Positions 36,547-44,877 of a stretch of DNA of 64,000 bases are shown in pieces. This DNA comes from JALYRV01 sp036675475 (lineage in GTDB: Bacteria; Acidobacteriota; Vicinamibacteria; Vicinamibacterales; SCN-69-37), in the NCBI GenBank assembly GCA_036675475.1, contig JAKFEY010000002.1:12655-76654 (forward strand). Reading direction: 5' to 3'. A program made the translations under genes and the position numbers. The notes beneath the pieces were generated by a model that had not been told where the DNA came from, did not search any database, and saw only the letters and a list, made by a program, of their open reading frames with translations. How positions within the stretch are numbered: the stretch's first letter is position 1; each line of letters opens with the position of its first letter.

Positions 36547-37304
36547 AAATCGCCGTGTGCATCAAGCAGGTCGTCACGCGCGAGTGGCAGTTGCGCGTCA
36601 ATGACAACAAGACCTGGATTCGCGATCAGGACGCGAGCTGGGAGCCCAACGAGCCCGACGCCTATGCGCTCGAGGAGGCGCTGCGCCTCAAGGAGAAGCA
36701 CGGCGGCGAAGTGATCGTGGTGTCGGCCGGGCCGGCGCGCGTGCAGCAGGCGATTCGCGACGCGCTCGCGCGCGGCGCCGACCGCGCGCTGCACATCGAA
36801 GACGACCACCTCGCGGTGGCTGACGCGTTCGGCGTGGCCGGCGCGCTGGCGGCGGCGTTGAAGGATGAGCAGGTGGACCTGGTGCTCACGGGCCTGCAGT
36901 CCGACGATCAGGGCTTCGCGTCGGTCGGCGTGATTCTGGCCGAGAAGCTGGGCCTGCCGCACGCGACCATCATCATGGAGGTGGAGGCGACCGGACCCGC
37001 GCTGCGCGTGAAGCGCGAGCTCGAGGCCGGCTGGTTCCAGTGGGTGTCCATGCCGCTGCCCGCGGTGCTGACGATTCAGAGCGGCATCAATCAGCTGCGG
37101 TACGCCACGCTCAAGGGCATCATGGCGGCCAAGAAGAAGGAAATCAGGAAGATCGCGTCGCCCGGCGCCGGCGAAGGCAAGCAGGAAGTCGTCAGCGTGT
37201 ACTTTCCCGAGAAGGGCAAGAAGACGCAGATGATTCCGGGCAGCCCGGCCGAAGCCGCCGCGGAGCTCGTCAAGAAGCTGCGCGAGGACGCCCGTGTTAT
37301 CTAG
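36543..37304 (+). CDS. etfB: Electron transfer flavoprotein beta subunit
   Basis: AMP-binding beta subunit of ETF, 253 residues. MKIAVCIKQVVTREWQLRVN, EPDAYALEEALRLKEKHGGE, VLTGLQSDDQGFASVG and LEAGWFQWVSMPLPAVLTIQ are typical. KKKEIRKI marks the C-terminal arm that contacts EtfA. It takes electrons from acyl-CoA dehydrogenases; etfA follows after a 69-bp gap with a heptamer array. Confidence 0.95.
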   Translation: MKIAVCIKQVVTREWQLRVNDNKTWIRDQDASWEPNEPDAYALEEALRLKEKHGGEVIVVSAGPARVQQAIRDALARGADRALHIEDDHLAVADAFGVAGALAAALKDEQVDLVLTGLQSDDQGFASVGVILAEKLGLPHATIIMEVEATGPALRVKRELEAGWFQWVSMPLPAVLTIQSGINQLRYATLKGIMAAKKKEIRKIASPGAGEGKQEVVSVYFPEKGKKTQMIPGSPAEAAAELVKKLREDARVI

Positions 37305-37337
37305 ATTAGCCGCGAGGGCCTCGGCCCGAGTGGCTCA

Positions 37338-37372
37338 TGCCTGTGGCCTGGGGCCTGGGGCCTGGAGCCTGT
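37338..37372 (+). repeat. Heptanucleotide array (GGCCTGG), 5 units, before etfA
   Basis: TGCCTGT, GGCCTGG, GGCCTGG, GGCCTGG, AGCCTGT in register, ending one base before the etfA ATG (37374). It occupies the ribosome-binding region of etfA. Confidence 0.85.
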
Positions 37373-37373
37373 C

Positions 37374-38330
37374 ATGATTCTGGTCGTTGCGGAACAGCGC
37401 GAGGGCGCGCTCAATCGGGCGAGCTGGGAAGCCATTGCGGCCGCGCAGGCCGTGGGCGAGCCCGTCACGGGTGTCGTCGTGGGCGCGGGCGTCGCCGGCG
37501 CGGCGCAGGAGCTCGCGGCGGCCGATGTCGCCGAAGTGATCGCGCTCGAGCACGACGCGCTCGGCATGTACACGCCCGACGGCTTCGTCGCCGCGCTCGA
37601 GGCACTGGTCGCGGCCGAGCAGCCGTCGCTCGTGTTCTTCGCGCACACCTATCAGACGCGCGATTTCGCGCCGAAACTTGCCGCCCGCCTCGATCGCGCG
37701 CTCATCGTCGACGTCACGGGCGTCAAGGGCAGCGGCGCGGATCGGCTGTACGTGCGGCCGGTGTTCCAGGGCAAGCTCACGGCCGACGTGCGCGCCACGG
37801 GCCCGGCGCCGCACCTGATCTCGTTCCAGATTGGCGCCTATCGCGGCGACGCCGTGAAGAAGGGCAGCGGCGCGCCGGTGCGCCGCGTGGCCGCCGCGAT
37901 CGACGCGCCGGCGATCCGGCAGAAGCCGGAAGCGCCGTTCAAGGAAGCGAAGCAGGCCGTGGATCTGTCGCAGGCCGAGCGGATCGTCGCCGTCGGGCGC
38001 GGCATCAAGGGGCAGGAGCATCTCGCCGTGGCCGAAGGGCTCGCGACAGCGCTCGGCGCCGAAATCGCCGCGTCGCGCCCCATCTGCGACAACGGCTGGC
38101 TGCCGATGGACCGGCAGATCGGCAGCTCGGGCCAGACTGTCGCGCCGAAGCTCTACGTCGCGCTCGGCATCTCCGGCGCGATTCAGCATCTGGTCGGCAT
38201 GAAGGGATCGCGCACCATCGTCGCCATCAACAAGGATCCGGAAGCGCCGATCTTCGAGGTGGCCGACTACGGCATTGCCGGCGATCTGTTCGAGGTCGTG
38301 CCGGCGCTGGTCGCGGAGCTCCAGAAGTAG
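37374..38330 (+). CDS. etfA: Electron transfer flavoprotein alpha subunit
   Basis: FAD-binding alpha subunit of ETF, 318 residues. N-terminal MILVVAEQREGALNRASWEA. The FAD domain is seen in IVAVGRGIKGQEHLAVAEGL, IGSSGQTVAPKLYVALGISG, AIQHLVGMKGSRTIVAINKD and FEVADYGIAGDLFEVVPAL, the standard ETF-alpha signature. It lacks a Shine-Dalgarno sequence because the heptamer array abuts the ATG. The next gene begins immediately after its stop. Confidence 0.95.
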   Translation: MILVVAEQREGALNRASWEAIAAAQAVGEPVTGVVVGAGVAGAAQELAAADVAEVIALEHDALGMYTPDGFVAALEALVAAEQPSLVFFAHTYQTRDFAPKLAARLDRALIVDVTGVKGSGADRLYVRPVFQGKLTADVRATGPAPHLISFQIGAYRGDAVKKGSGAPVRRVAAAIDAPAIRQKPEAPFKEAKQAVDLSQAERIVAVGRGIKGQEHLAVAEGLATALGAEIAASRPICDNGWLPMDRQIGSSGQTVAPKLYVALGISGAIQHLVGMKGSRTIVAINKDPEAPIFEVADYGIAGDLFEVVPALVAELQK

Positions 38331-39992
38331 ATGCGTGAAACCCTCGACGTCGACATTCTGATCGTCGGCGGCGGGCCGGCGGGGATGTCGGCGGCGCTGC
38401 GGCTCTCGCAGCTGCAGCAGCAGACGGGCGGCGAGCCGCTCGCGATTGCCGTGCTCGACAAGGCGCGCGAGGCCGGCGCGCACATGCTGTCGGGCGCCGT
38501 GCTCGATCCGTCCGCGCTCAGGCAGCTCATTCCCGACTTCGAGGCCAAGGGCGCGCCGCTGGCCTCGCCCGTGCTGCGCGACGAAGTGTACTTCCTCACC
38601 GAGTCCTCGAAACTCAAGTTCCCGATCACGCCGCCGCCGATGAACAATCACGGCAACTACATCATCTCGCTCAGCAAGTTCGTGAAGTGGCTGGGCGCGG
38701 AGGTGGAGGCCGCGGGCGTCGATGTCTTCGCGGGCTTCGCGGCGTCGGAAGTGCTCTACGACGGCGCCACCGTGGTGGGCGTGCGCACGGGCGATCGCGG
38801 CGTGGGCCGGCACGGCGAGAAGAAGGCGACCTTCGAGCCGGGCGTCGACATCCGCGCGAAGGTCACCATCTTCTGCGACGGCGTGCGCGGCAATCTCACG
38901 AAGTCGCTGATCCGCGCGCTGGCGCTCGACGAGGGCCGGCAGCCGCAGATGTACGCCATCGGCATCAAGGAGCTGTGGGAGGTGCCGAGCGGCCGTCTCA
39001 AGGCCGGCACCGTCATTCACACGATGGGCTACCCGCTGCGCCAGGAGGAATTCGGCGGCATGTTCCTCTATGCGCTCGAAGACGGCCTCGTGTCGACCGG
39101 GCTGGTGACGGGTCTCGACTACAAGGACCCGATGTTCGATCCGCATCTGGCCTTCCAGCGCGCGAAGCAGCATGCGCTGTTCGCGGACATCCTGCAGGGC
39201 GGCACGCTCGTGCGCTACGGCGCGAAGGCGCTGCCCGAAGGCGGCTGGCACACGGTGCCGCGCGTGCACATGGACGGCGCGCTGATCGCGGGCGACGCGG
39301 GCGCCTTCGTCAACTCGATGCGCCTGAAGGGCATTCACCTGGCGATGCGCACGGGCATGCTCGCGGCCGAGACGGCGTTCGATGCCGTGCGCGCCGGCGA
39401 CGTGTCGGCAGGGAAGCTGGCCGCGTATCAGCAGAAGATTGATGCGAGCGAGGTGCGCACCGAGCTCTATCCGGTGCGCAACGTGCACCAGTCGTTCGAA
39501 CACGGCCTGCTGCCCGGCCTGATGTACTCGGGCCTGTCGCTCGTCACCAACGGCTGGTGGGTGAACGATCCGATGCCCTCGCATCCCGGCTACGAGCGGA
39601 TGCAGACGCTGGCCGGCTACTACGGCGCCGCGACGCCCGATCCCGACACGCCGGTGCGTCCGGTGAAGATCGACCGCGCGCTCACGTTCGACAAGCTCAC
39701 CAACGTGCACTACTCGGGCACGCGCCACGCCGAAGATCAGCCGTCGCACCTCATCGTGCACGACACGGACATCTGCCGCACGCGCTGCCGCGAGGAGTAC
39801 GGCAACCCCTGCACGAAATTCTGCCCGGCCAACGTCTACGAGATGGTGGACGATGGGCAGAAGGGGAAGAAGCTGCAGATCAACGCGTCGAACTGCGTGC
39901 ACTGCAAGACGTGCGACATCATGGATCCCTACCAGGTGATCGACTGGGTGCCGCCCGAAGGCGGCGAAGGACCCTCCTACGAAGGAATGTAG
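38331..39992 (+). CDS. Electron transfer flavoprotein-quinone oxidoreductase
   Basis: Passes electrons from ETF to the membrane quinone; 553 residues. FAD-binding DVDILIVGGGPAGMSAALRL, the ubiquinone/membrane region (about 120-330) with LYALEDGLVSTGLVTGLDY, and a C-terminal 4Fe-4S ferredoxin-like domain with DICRTRCREEYGNPCTKFCP and NCVHCKTCDIMDPYQVIDW. The menaquinone operon suggests that the acceptor here is menaquinone. It starts directly after the etfA TAG. Confidence 0.94.
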   Translation: MRETLDVDILIVGGGPAGMSAALRLSQLQQQTGGEPLAIAVLDKAREAGAHMLSGAVLDPSALRQLIPDFEAKGAPLASPVLRDEVYFLTESSKLKFPITPPPMNNHGNYIISLSKFVKWLGAEVEAAGVDVFAGFAASEVLYDGATVVGVRTGDRGVGRHGEKKATFEPGVDIRAKVTIFCDGVRGNLTKSLIRALALDEGRQPQMYAIGIKELWEVPSGRLKAGTVIHTMGYPLRQEEFGGMFLYALEDGLVSTGLVTGLDYKDPMFDPHLAFQRAKQHALFADILQGGTLVRYGAKALPEGGWHTVPRVHMDGALIAGDAGAFVNSMRLKGIHLAMRTGMLAAETAFDAVRAGDVSAGKLAAYQQKIDASEVRTELYPVRNVHQSFEHGLLPGLMYSGLSLVTNGWWVNDPMPSHPGYERMQTLAGYYGAATPDPDTPVRPVKIDRALTFDKLTNVHYSGTRHAEDQPSHLIVHDTDICRTRCREEYGNPCTKFCPANVYEMVDDGQKGKKLQINASNCVHCKTCDIMDPYQVIDWVPPEGGEGPSYEGM

Positions 39993-40658
39993 GTGTTGAG
40001 TCGCGGCGACCGGCTCAAGGCCGCGGCAATAGCGGCGTTCGCCGCTCCGGTCGTCGGCGCGCTGGGGCGCACGTATCGCTGGGTTGAAGACGGCGCCGAA
40101 CATCTGAAGGCGCTCGACGCTGCGGGCACCGCGCCCATCCTCGCCTTGTGGCACGGCCGCATTCTTCCCGCCACCCTCTACTTCCGCGATCGCGGCGTCG
40201 TCGCGATGACCTCGCAGAACTTCGACGGCGAATGGATCGCGCGGCTGATGCGGCGGTTCGGATACGCGCAGGCGCGCGGATCGACGTCGCGCGGCGGATC
40301 GCGCGCATTGATCGCGATGAAGCGCGCGATCGACGAGGGCCGCACCGTGGCGTTCACGGTGGACGGACCGCGCGGGCCCGCGAAGGTGGCGCAGCCGGGC
40401 GCGGTGTGGCTCGCCGGCGCGACAGGCCATCCGATTCTGCCGTTCCACATCGAGGCCTCGTCGCACTGGACGGCCCGCAGCTGGGACGCCACGCAGGTGC
40501 CGAAGCCGCGCGCGACGTTGGCGATCGCGATCGGCGCGCCGCTGCACGTGCCGCCGGAGCTGGACGCACAGGCGCTCGAAGCACATCGAGAGGCGTTGCA
40601 GGCGGCGCTTTCCGGCCTGGAAATGCGCGCATTGCAGATTCTGCAACACCCACATTGA
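39993..40658 (+). CDS. DUF374 lysophospholipid acyltransferase-family protein
   Basis: 221 residues of the LPLAT superfamily. LALWHGRILPATLYF has the HG-type motif in place of HX4D, MTSQNFDGEWIARLMRRFGY and GSTSRGGSRALIAMKRAIDE are typical of DUF374, and FTVDGPRGPAKVAQPGAVWLA is the second motif. The start is GTG (MLSRGDRLKAA) right after the ETF-QO stop. A role in acylating a lipid A or phospholipid precursor is inferred. Confidence 0.85.
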   Translation: MLSRGDRLKAAAIAAFAAPVVGALGRTYRWVEDGAEHLKALDAAGTAPILALWHGRILPATLYFRDRGVVAMTSQNFDGEWIARLMRRFGYAQARGSTSRGGSRALIAMKRAIDEGRTVAFTVDGPRGPAKVAQPGAVWLAGATGHPILPFHIEASSHWTARSWDATQVPKPRATLAIAIGAPLHVPPELDAQALEAHREALQAALSGLEMRALQILQHPH

Positions 40659-40708
40659 CCCGCTAAAGGTGCTGCTTTATTCTCTGGAAGAACTTTAGGT
40701 TCCAGAGA
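40655..40708 (+). promoter_or_regulatory. Sigma-70-type promoter and 5'-UTR hairpin of the response regulator
   Basis: TTGACC (40655-40660), a 17-bp spacer and TATTCT (40678-40683) form a good promoter; TTGACC overlaps the preceding stop codon. Downstream, TCTCTGGAA pairs with TTCCAGAGA (40681-40708, 10-nt loop), covering the leader just before the ATG at 40712, and may be an operator or translational hairpin. Confidence 0.6.
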
Positions 40709-40711
40709 CAT

Positions 40712-41593
40712 ATGCGCCATGCTGTGTCGTTCGGCTTCGGGCCGTCAGGCGCGCGTTCGGGATCGCTGGTGGTGTGCGAGCCCGACGAGTACTTCGTTCC
40801 TCATTTCAATCCCCGTGTGCTGCTGGTCGACGATGATGTGGCGTCGCTCGAGACGTGGGCGCTGCTGCTGGCGGATGCGGGGGTGCGGGTGCAGGTGGCG
40901 CCTGGCGCTGATGCGTGCCTGCGCGCGCTGGGCGAGAGCGCGTATGATCTGGTCGTCATCGACCTGCGGCTGGGCGGCGACAATGGCCTCGACGTCATGC
41001 GGCGGCTGCGCGCGCGTGGCGATCTGACGCCGTTCATTCTGGCCACCGGGCACGCGTCGGTGTCGGTGACGGTGGAGGCCATGCGGCTGGGCGCGCGTAC
41101 CGTGCTCGAGAAGCCGCTGATTGGCGACGATTTCCTGGCGCCGGTGCTGCGCGAATTGCGGGCGATGGATGCGGCCGCGCGCGCGCCGGTGGATCCGGGT
41201 GCGGGGTTGTCGGCGGGGCATCGCTGGGCGCGCTATGTGCTCGACGCGTCGCGCGCGGCCGACGACCCGCGGACGCTGGCCGACTGGGCACGTGCGGCGG
41301 GCACGAGCCGGTCGGCGCTGATTGAAGTGTGCGCGCGGCTCGACATCAATCCGCGCGACGCGCGGGATCTTGCGCGCGTGCTGCGCCTCGTGCGCCGTGT
41401 GTCGGAGCGCTGGGATCCGGAGGCGTCGCTCGACGTCGCCGATCGCCGCACCCTTCGCCGTCTTCTTGTTCGTGCCGGGCTTGGCGCCACTCCCCAGGGC
41501 GCCCGGCCCACGCCGGAGCAGTTTCTCGCGATGCAGCGGTTCGTTCCCCAGACGAACGCGGCGCTCGCGATACTCCGGCAGCTGGTGGGGTAG
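40712..41593 (+). CDS. Response regulator with C-terminal helix-turn-helix
   Basis: 293 residues. An N-terminal extension (1-33) precedes a REC domain with acidic pocket VDDD (40-42), phospho-acceptor Asp84 in VVIDLRLGG, Thr/Ser in ILATGHAS and Lys in VLEKPLIGDDF. The C-terminal region (about 170-230, TLADWARAAGTSRSALIEVC then LDINPRDARDLARVLRLVRR) has a helix-turn-helix like that of AraC or Fis-type effectors. No histidine kinase is adjacent. The TAG stop is part of a GTAG REP-like repeat. Its targets may include the downstream peptide locus, but no site was found. Confidence 0.82.
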   Translation: MRHAVSFGFGPSGARSGSLVVCEPDEYFVPHFNPRVLLVDDDVASLETWALLLADAGVRVQVAPGADACLRALGESAYDLVVIDLRLGGDNGLDVMRRLRARGDLTPFILATGHASVSVTVEAMRLGARTVLEKPLIGDDFLAPVLRELRAMDAAARAPVDPGAGLSAGHRWARYVLDASRAADDPRTLADWARAAGTSRSALIEVCARLDINPRDARDLARVLRLVRRVSERWDPEASLDVADRRTLRRLLVRAGLGATPQGARPTPEQFLAMQRFVPQTNAALAILRQLVG

Positions 41594-41612
41594 CGCAGGC
41601 CTTCAGGCCTGC
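41590..41612 (+). repeat. GTAG-headed REP-like palindrome
   Basis: GTAG (41590-41593) then GCAGGCCTTCAGGCCTGC (41595-41612). The TAG ends the response-regulator gene. Confidence 0.8.
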
Positions 41613-41615
41613 GGC

Positions 41616-41639
41616 GGGTAGAGACTACCCCACATTTTT
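41616..41639 (+). terminator. Rho-independent-like terminator
   Basis: GGGTAG (41616-41621), AGA loop, CTACCC (41625-41630), then ACA and five T residues (41635-41639). A short stem but the only clear T-run terminator seen; it separates the regulator from the peptide locus. Confidence 0.5.
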
Positions 41640-41748
41640 CCGCGCGATTTTACGTACGAAATTACGGGCGATTTTGTCTGTGCTCAACCACGGTGGCGCC
41701 GTAGGCTCTCTGCGAAGCGATGACGCTTCACCCTGATGGGAGAGTGCG

Positions 41749-41976
41749 ATGAATAGAAGGAAAGTCCTGGCAGCCGTGACGCTGGCCGCGATTCTGTCAT
41801 TCCCGGCCGCCACCACGGAGATCAAGGCTCTGCACGGGATGCCCGCCGCGCAGTGGACGTATTTCCTCGAAATGGACGCCGAGGAAGCGCTCATCGTCGG
41901 TGTCGGTGGAGCGGTGATGTGCAGCTTCATTCCGGGCATCGGCAGCGTCGCCTGCGGCGTCGCGGGCGCGTTCTAG
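41749..41976 (+). CDS. Small two-cysteine peptide, bacteriocin-like precursor candidate
   Basis: 75 residues. Basic N-terminus then a signal-like hydrophobic stretch (MNRRKVLAAVTLAAILSFPA), a polar middle with LHGMPAAQWTYFLEMDAEE, and a very hydrophobic Gly-rich tail IVGVGGAVMCSFIPGIGSV followed by ACGVAGAF. Cys58 and Cys69 are the only cysteines. The tail resembles the GxxxG, Cys-containing C-termini of unmodified bacteriocins. GGGAG is 7 bp before the ATG. Followed by SpoIIM, ABC transporter and a CxxC thioredoxin gene, it is a plausible secreted peptide; a simple small membrane protein is the alternative. Confidence 0.62.
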   Translation: MNRRKVLAAVTLAAILSFPAATTEIKALHGMPAAQWTYFLEMDAEEALIVGVGGAVMCSFIPGIGSVACGVAGAF

Positions 41977-41998
41977 CGCACATGGGAGGGAGCGCGAC

Positions 41999-42559
41999 AT
42001 GAAGCTGCCGTCATGGAGCGTTCCCTCCTTTCCGACGACATTGCGGCAATTGTGCGCCGTCAATGTGGTCATGCTCGCTTTGTCTGCAGGCGCCGGTTGG
42101 TCAGTCGCCTCGTCGCGAGGCGCGGCCGTTGAAGTGGCCAGAAGCAGCAGCGGGGCTGCCGGAGGCTCGGATGTCATGGACGATGCGCGCGTGATCTTCG
42201 TGGCCAACGTCCGTGTCGCAGCCCTTCTGGTGCTGGGAGCGTGCACGCTGGGAGTCCTCACCGTGGCCGTGTTCCTGTGGAATGGCTACCTCCTCGGCTT
42301 TGGTCTTGCCGCGCTTTATGGCACTCAGCCGGGGAACCTGCTCTACGTTCTGGCATACGCGCCTGTCGAATTCGCCGCGTTCACTCTGGCGTCGGCCGGA
42401 TCGATGCATCTTGCGGTCCGAGTGATGCGGGCGCTTATCGCACGGGAACCGCTCTCTCTGAGGTCGTCGACGGCAGCCTTCGCGCTGTCGCTGCTGTTGC
42501 TCGCCATCGGCGCCGGTATTGAATCCTGTCTGAAAGCCCGCGTGTCGCATCCCTTATGA
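41999..42559 (+). CDS. SpoIIM (DUF95)-family membrane protein
   Basis: 186 residues with about four hydrophobic segments. RVIFVANVRVAALLVLGACTLG, then FLWNGYLLGFGLAALYG and APVEFAAFTLASAGSMHLA match the stage II sporulation protein M family, in which N-R-VA and WNGxLLG are conserved. SpoIIM-type proteins occur in circular-bacteriocin gene clusters and next to transporters, here with a small peptide upstream and an ABC ATPase in ATGA overlap downstream. GGGAGGGAG precedes ATG 41999. It probably helps membrane handling of the peptide. Confidence 0.72.
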   Translation: MKLPSWSVPSFPTTLRQLCAVNVVMLALSAGAGWSVASSRGAAVEVARSSSGAAGGSDVMDDARVIFVANVRVAALLVLGACTLGVLTVAVFLWNGYLLGFGLAALYGTQPGNLLYVLAYAPVEFAAFTLASAGSMHLAVRVMRALIAREPLSLRSSTAAFALSLLLLAIGAGIESCLKARVSHPL

Positions 42560-43443
42560 GCGAGGTTCTGAAATTGATCGCGGTCGAGCGCGACTTTCCG
42601 GGTTTCCGGTTTGGCCCCGTAACGCTGGCGTTCGCGCCTGGCGTGGTCCACGGCCTGCTCGGCCCCAACGGTGCGGGCAAGACGACGATGTTGAACCTTA
42701 TGGCGCTGCAGTCGCGCCCGGCGTCGGGCTCGATGACCTATGGATCGAGGGTTGTCCCGTGGGCGGATCTGCGATGGAAGCAAACCCTCGCGTATGTGCG
42801 TGAAACGCCCGCGTTCTATGACGAATTTACCGTCGCCGACACGCTTCGGTTCGCCGGCGCGCTTCACGATCGTTGGGACCTGGCATTGGCCACACGCCTG
42901 GCGAATCGTTTCGGTCTTGACGGTCGCAAGAGTGTGCGGGCGCTGTCGAAAGGGACCAGAGTCAAGCTCGGGCTCGTCCTGGCGCTGGCGCAGGGTGCTC
43001 GCCTGCTGCTGCTCGACGAGCCTACGGCCGGCGTTGATCCGACGTCCCGAGAGGAACTGCACGACGCCATCAAAGAGCTGCGCCTGGAGAGACCGGACCT
43101 CTGCGTGATCTTGTCGTCTCACCTCTTCGAGGACGTCAATGAGCTGGCCGACCAGTTCCTGATCCTGCGCGATGGCCAGGTCGCCTTCGCCGCGTCTCGG
43201 ACGGAACTGGCGGTCATGTCTCTGTATCGGTTGCCCGAGCAGGCCGTCGTCCCGTCCTCCGACGACATTCGGCTGACCTGGGTATCGAAGGGGGAGCGAT
43301 GGATTCTGCTGCCGCGACAGTCCAGGCTCATCGCCACGCTTCGGTCGCTTTCCGGCTGCGTCGAGGACAGGGCCGATGGCTTGATCGCTGCGGCTTATCG
43401 CGGTACCGTCCAGGCGCACGCCACCGGGAGTACGCCGTGGTGA
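42556..43443 (+). CDS. ABC transporter ATP-binding protein
   Basis: 295 residues. Walker A GLLGPNGAGKTTMLN, signature LSKGTRVKLGL (LSKG variant common in BcrA-type exporters), Walker B LLLLDEPTAGVDPTS, H-loop ILSSHLFEDV. A C-terminal extension (about 215-295) is present. ATGA overlap with SpoIIM and GTGA overlap with the permease gene put it in one operon. Likely exports the small peptide or gives self-immunity. Confidence 0.88.
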   Translation: MSEVLKLIAVERDFPGFRFGPVTLAFAPGVVHGLLGPNGAGKTTMLNLMALQSRPASGSMTYGSRVVPWADLRWKQTLAYVRETPAFYDEFTVADTLRFAGALHDRWDLALATRLANRFGLDGRKSVRALSKGTRVKLGLVLALAQGARLLLLDEPTAGVDPTSREELHDAIKELRLERPDLCVILSSHLFEDVNELADQFLILRDGQVAFAASRTELAVMSLYRLPEQAVVPSSDDIRLTWVSKGERWILLPRQSRLIATLRSLSGCVEDRADGLIAAAYRGTVQAHATGSTPW

Positions 43444-44096
43444 ACCATCGCGTGCGAGTGCTGCTGCTCAAGGATCTCAGGCTGCATGGCCGCGGCGTGG
43501 CGCTCATCCAGGCCGCGGCCGTTGCCCTTGTCTGGGTCATGCTTGTCCTTCACCCGAGCGACATGCGACGCCAGGCCAGCTTGCTGTTCAACGTGAACTT
43601 CCTGTTGACCGGCCTCTGGGGAGAATGGCTCGTCTCGCGGGAGAAAACCAAGGGCACCTTCGGGTGGCTTCGCTCGCTGCCAATTGCCGATCGAGACCTC
43701 GTCGCCGCGAAATTTGCCGGCGCCGCGCTCTATGCCGTCGTACTCTGGGCCGTGATGTCGGGGATCCTCGCGGCTTCCTACTTCATGGAGCGCCCGATGG
43801 AATGGCTGCTGCGGGCGATGGCGTTGGTCACATTCGGAGGCATCACACTTGCCGCCCGTTGGCGTTTCACCCAGAAGGTAGGCCAGACCCTGCCCTTTGC
43901 TCTGGTCCTCGTCCTGCTGTTGGGCGTGGCCGCCGCCCAGCGGGGCGGCCGCTGGCCGGCCGGCGCGGTTGCGCTCATTCAAGGCAGTGGAGGACAGGTT
44001 GCCGTCGCTGTCGGACTCCTCACCTGCTATCTCTTCACCGTAGGCGCAACAGCCGTGTGGGTCCGAAGGTCGGATACCTCACGGCTGGTGGAATGA
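43440..44096 (+). CDS. ABC-2-type transporter permease
   Basis: 218 residues, start GTG in GTGA overlap with the ATPase. A hydrophobic N-terminal helix (GVALIQAAAVALVWVMLVL) and about five further helices; KTKGTFGWLRSLPIADRDLVAAKF is the typical ABC-2 loop after the first helices, with Lys and Ser-rich turns. The region fits a small drug or bacteriocin exporter subunit. Sequence divergence is high, so the family call rests on topology and operon position. Confidence 0.72.
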   Translation: MNHRVRVLLLKDLRLHGRGVALIQAAAVALVWVMLVLHPSDMRRQASLLFNVNFLLTGLWGEWLVSREKTKGTFGWLRSLPIADRDLVAAKFAGAALYAVVLWAVMSGILAASYFMERPMEWLLRAMALVTFGGITLAARWRFTQKVGQTLPFALVLVLLLGVAAAQRGGRWPAGAVALIQGSGGQVAVAVGLLTCYLFTVGATAVWVRRSDTSRLVE

Positions 44097-44123
44097 GCAC
44101 GGGGCCTGGTCGCGAGTTGCGCC

Positions 44124-44774
44124 ATGCTGATGTTCGTCTGGAGTCCCGTTCGGTTTTTCCACCGCCGTATGCAGAGCAGGCCGGCGTGGACGGCGGCGAT
44201 AGCAGCGCCCCTGGCGTGTGCACTGCTCGAGTTGACGGCCACGACCATCTTTGCCGCCAAGAATGAGGCGATGCTCGACCGTCTGGCGGTGGTCACGAAC
44301 GCGTCCGTCGGGAGCCTGACCGCAGCCAGATTGTCGACGTTGTCGACCGTCTTCGGATACCCGATGCTTTACGGCATTGTGACGTTCGCAATGATCTGCT
44401 TCGACATTCTCGGCAGGGATTCGCGCCACGCGCGCCGCATCGCCGAGTTTACGGGCATCGCATTCGCTGCTTGCGTACCGGCGTGCCTCTTCATGTGCCT
44501 TGTCGCGGTAGTGTGGGTGCCTCCTCCGCTCGATCTGCAGCTTCAGGCATCGATGTCGCAGATTGAGCATGCCATCGACGTTTACCGCCAGGCGCTCGCC
44601 AGCGACCCCTTGATATCTACCGGCCGCACTCTCTACTATGCGTCGCTGGCGTGGCTCGTTGCGCTGCTGGCATGCATCCTCAAGGTGGCAGCCGGGTACA
44701 CGACTCGGGCAGCAGCCGCGGCTGCGTGCGTGCTGTTCGCGGCTTTCGGAGGTGCGTATCTGCTCGTGGCATGA
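44124..44774 (+). CDS. Hypothetical multi-pass membrane protein
   Basis: 216 residues with about five or six hydrophobic segments (for example TAAIAAPLACALLELTATTI, YPMLYGIVTFAMICFDIL, AGGAYLLVA-like end). Its layout (a VWSPVRFFHRR start, then paired helices) is like Yip1-type proteins but no family was recognised. Part of the peptide-locus operon; could be a permease partner or immunity protein. Confidence 0.6.
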   Translation: MLMFVWSPVRFFHRRMQSRPAWTAAIAAPLACALLELTATTIFAAKNEAMLDRLAVVTNASVGSLTAARLSTLSTVFGYPMLYGIVTFAMICFDILGRDSRHARRIAEFTGIAFAACVPACLFMCLVAVVWVPPPLDLQLQASMSQIEHAIDVYRQALASDPLISTGRTLYYASLAWLVALLACILKVAAGYTTRAAAAAACVLFAAFGGAYLLVA

Positions 44775-44866
44775 ATGCCTCGCGTCCGAGAGTCGCTCCA
44801 CAGCCGGTCGCGCCAGGTGACGAAGCCGAGTTCGTGAAAGCGCTCGCTCGACTCGCGCGCTCATAA
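44771..44866 (+). CDS. Microprotein, 31 residues
   Basis: Starts with ATG in an ATGA overlap with the membrane gene and ends TAA at 44864. Sequence MNASRPRVAPQPVAPGDEAE then FVKALARLARS: a Pro-rich start and a basic amphipathic tail. Tight coupling and the following Shine-Dalgarno sequence support translation, but it may be only a spacer frame. Confidence 0.4.
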   Translation: MNASRPRVAPQPVAPGDEAEFVKALARLARS

Positions 44867-44871
44867 GGAGG
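44865..44871 (+). promoter_or_regulatory. Strong Shine-Dalgarno AAGGAGG
   Basis: AAGGAGG is 6 bp before the ATG at 44878 and only 3 bp before GTG 44875, so it decides for ATG 44878 as the start of the thioredoxin-like gene. It overlaps the stop codon of the microprotein. Confidence 0.7.
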
Positions 44872-44877
44872 AACGTG

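Noticed and set aside
37335..40655. Very long antisense open frame (1106 codons) on the minus strand over etfA and ETF-QO
   Set aside because: High-GC genes give long frames in the complementary phase; the product is Arg/His-rich, has no recognisable domain and the plus-strand proteins are clear orthologues.
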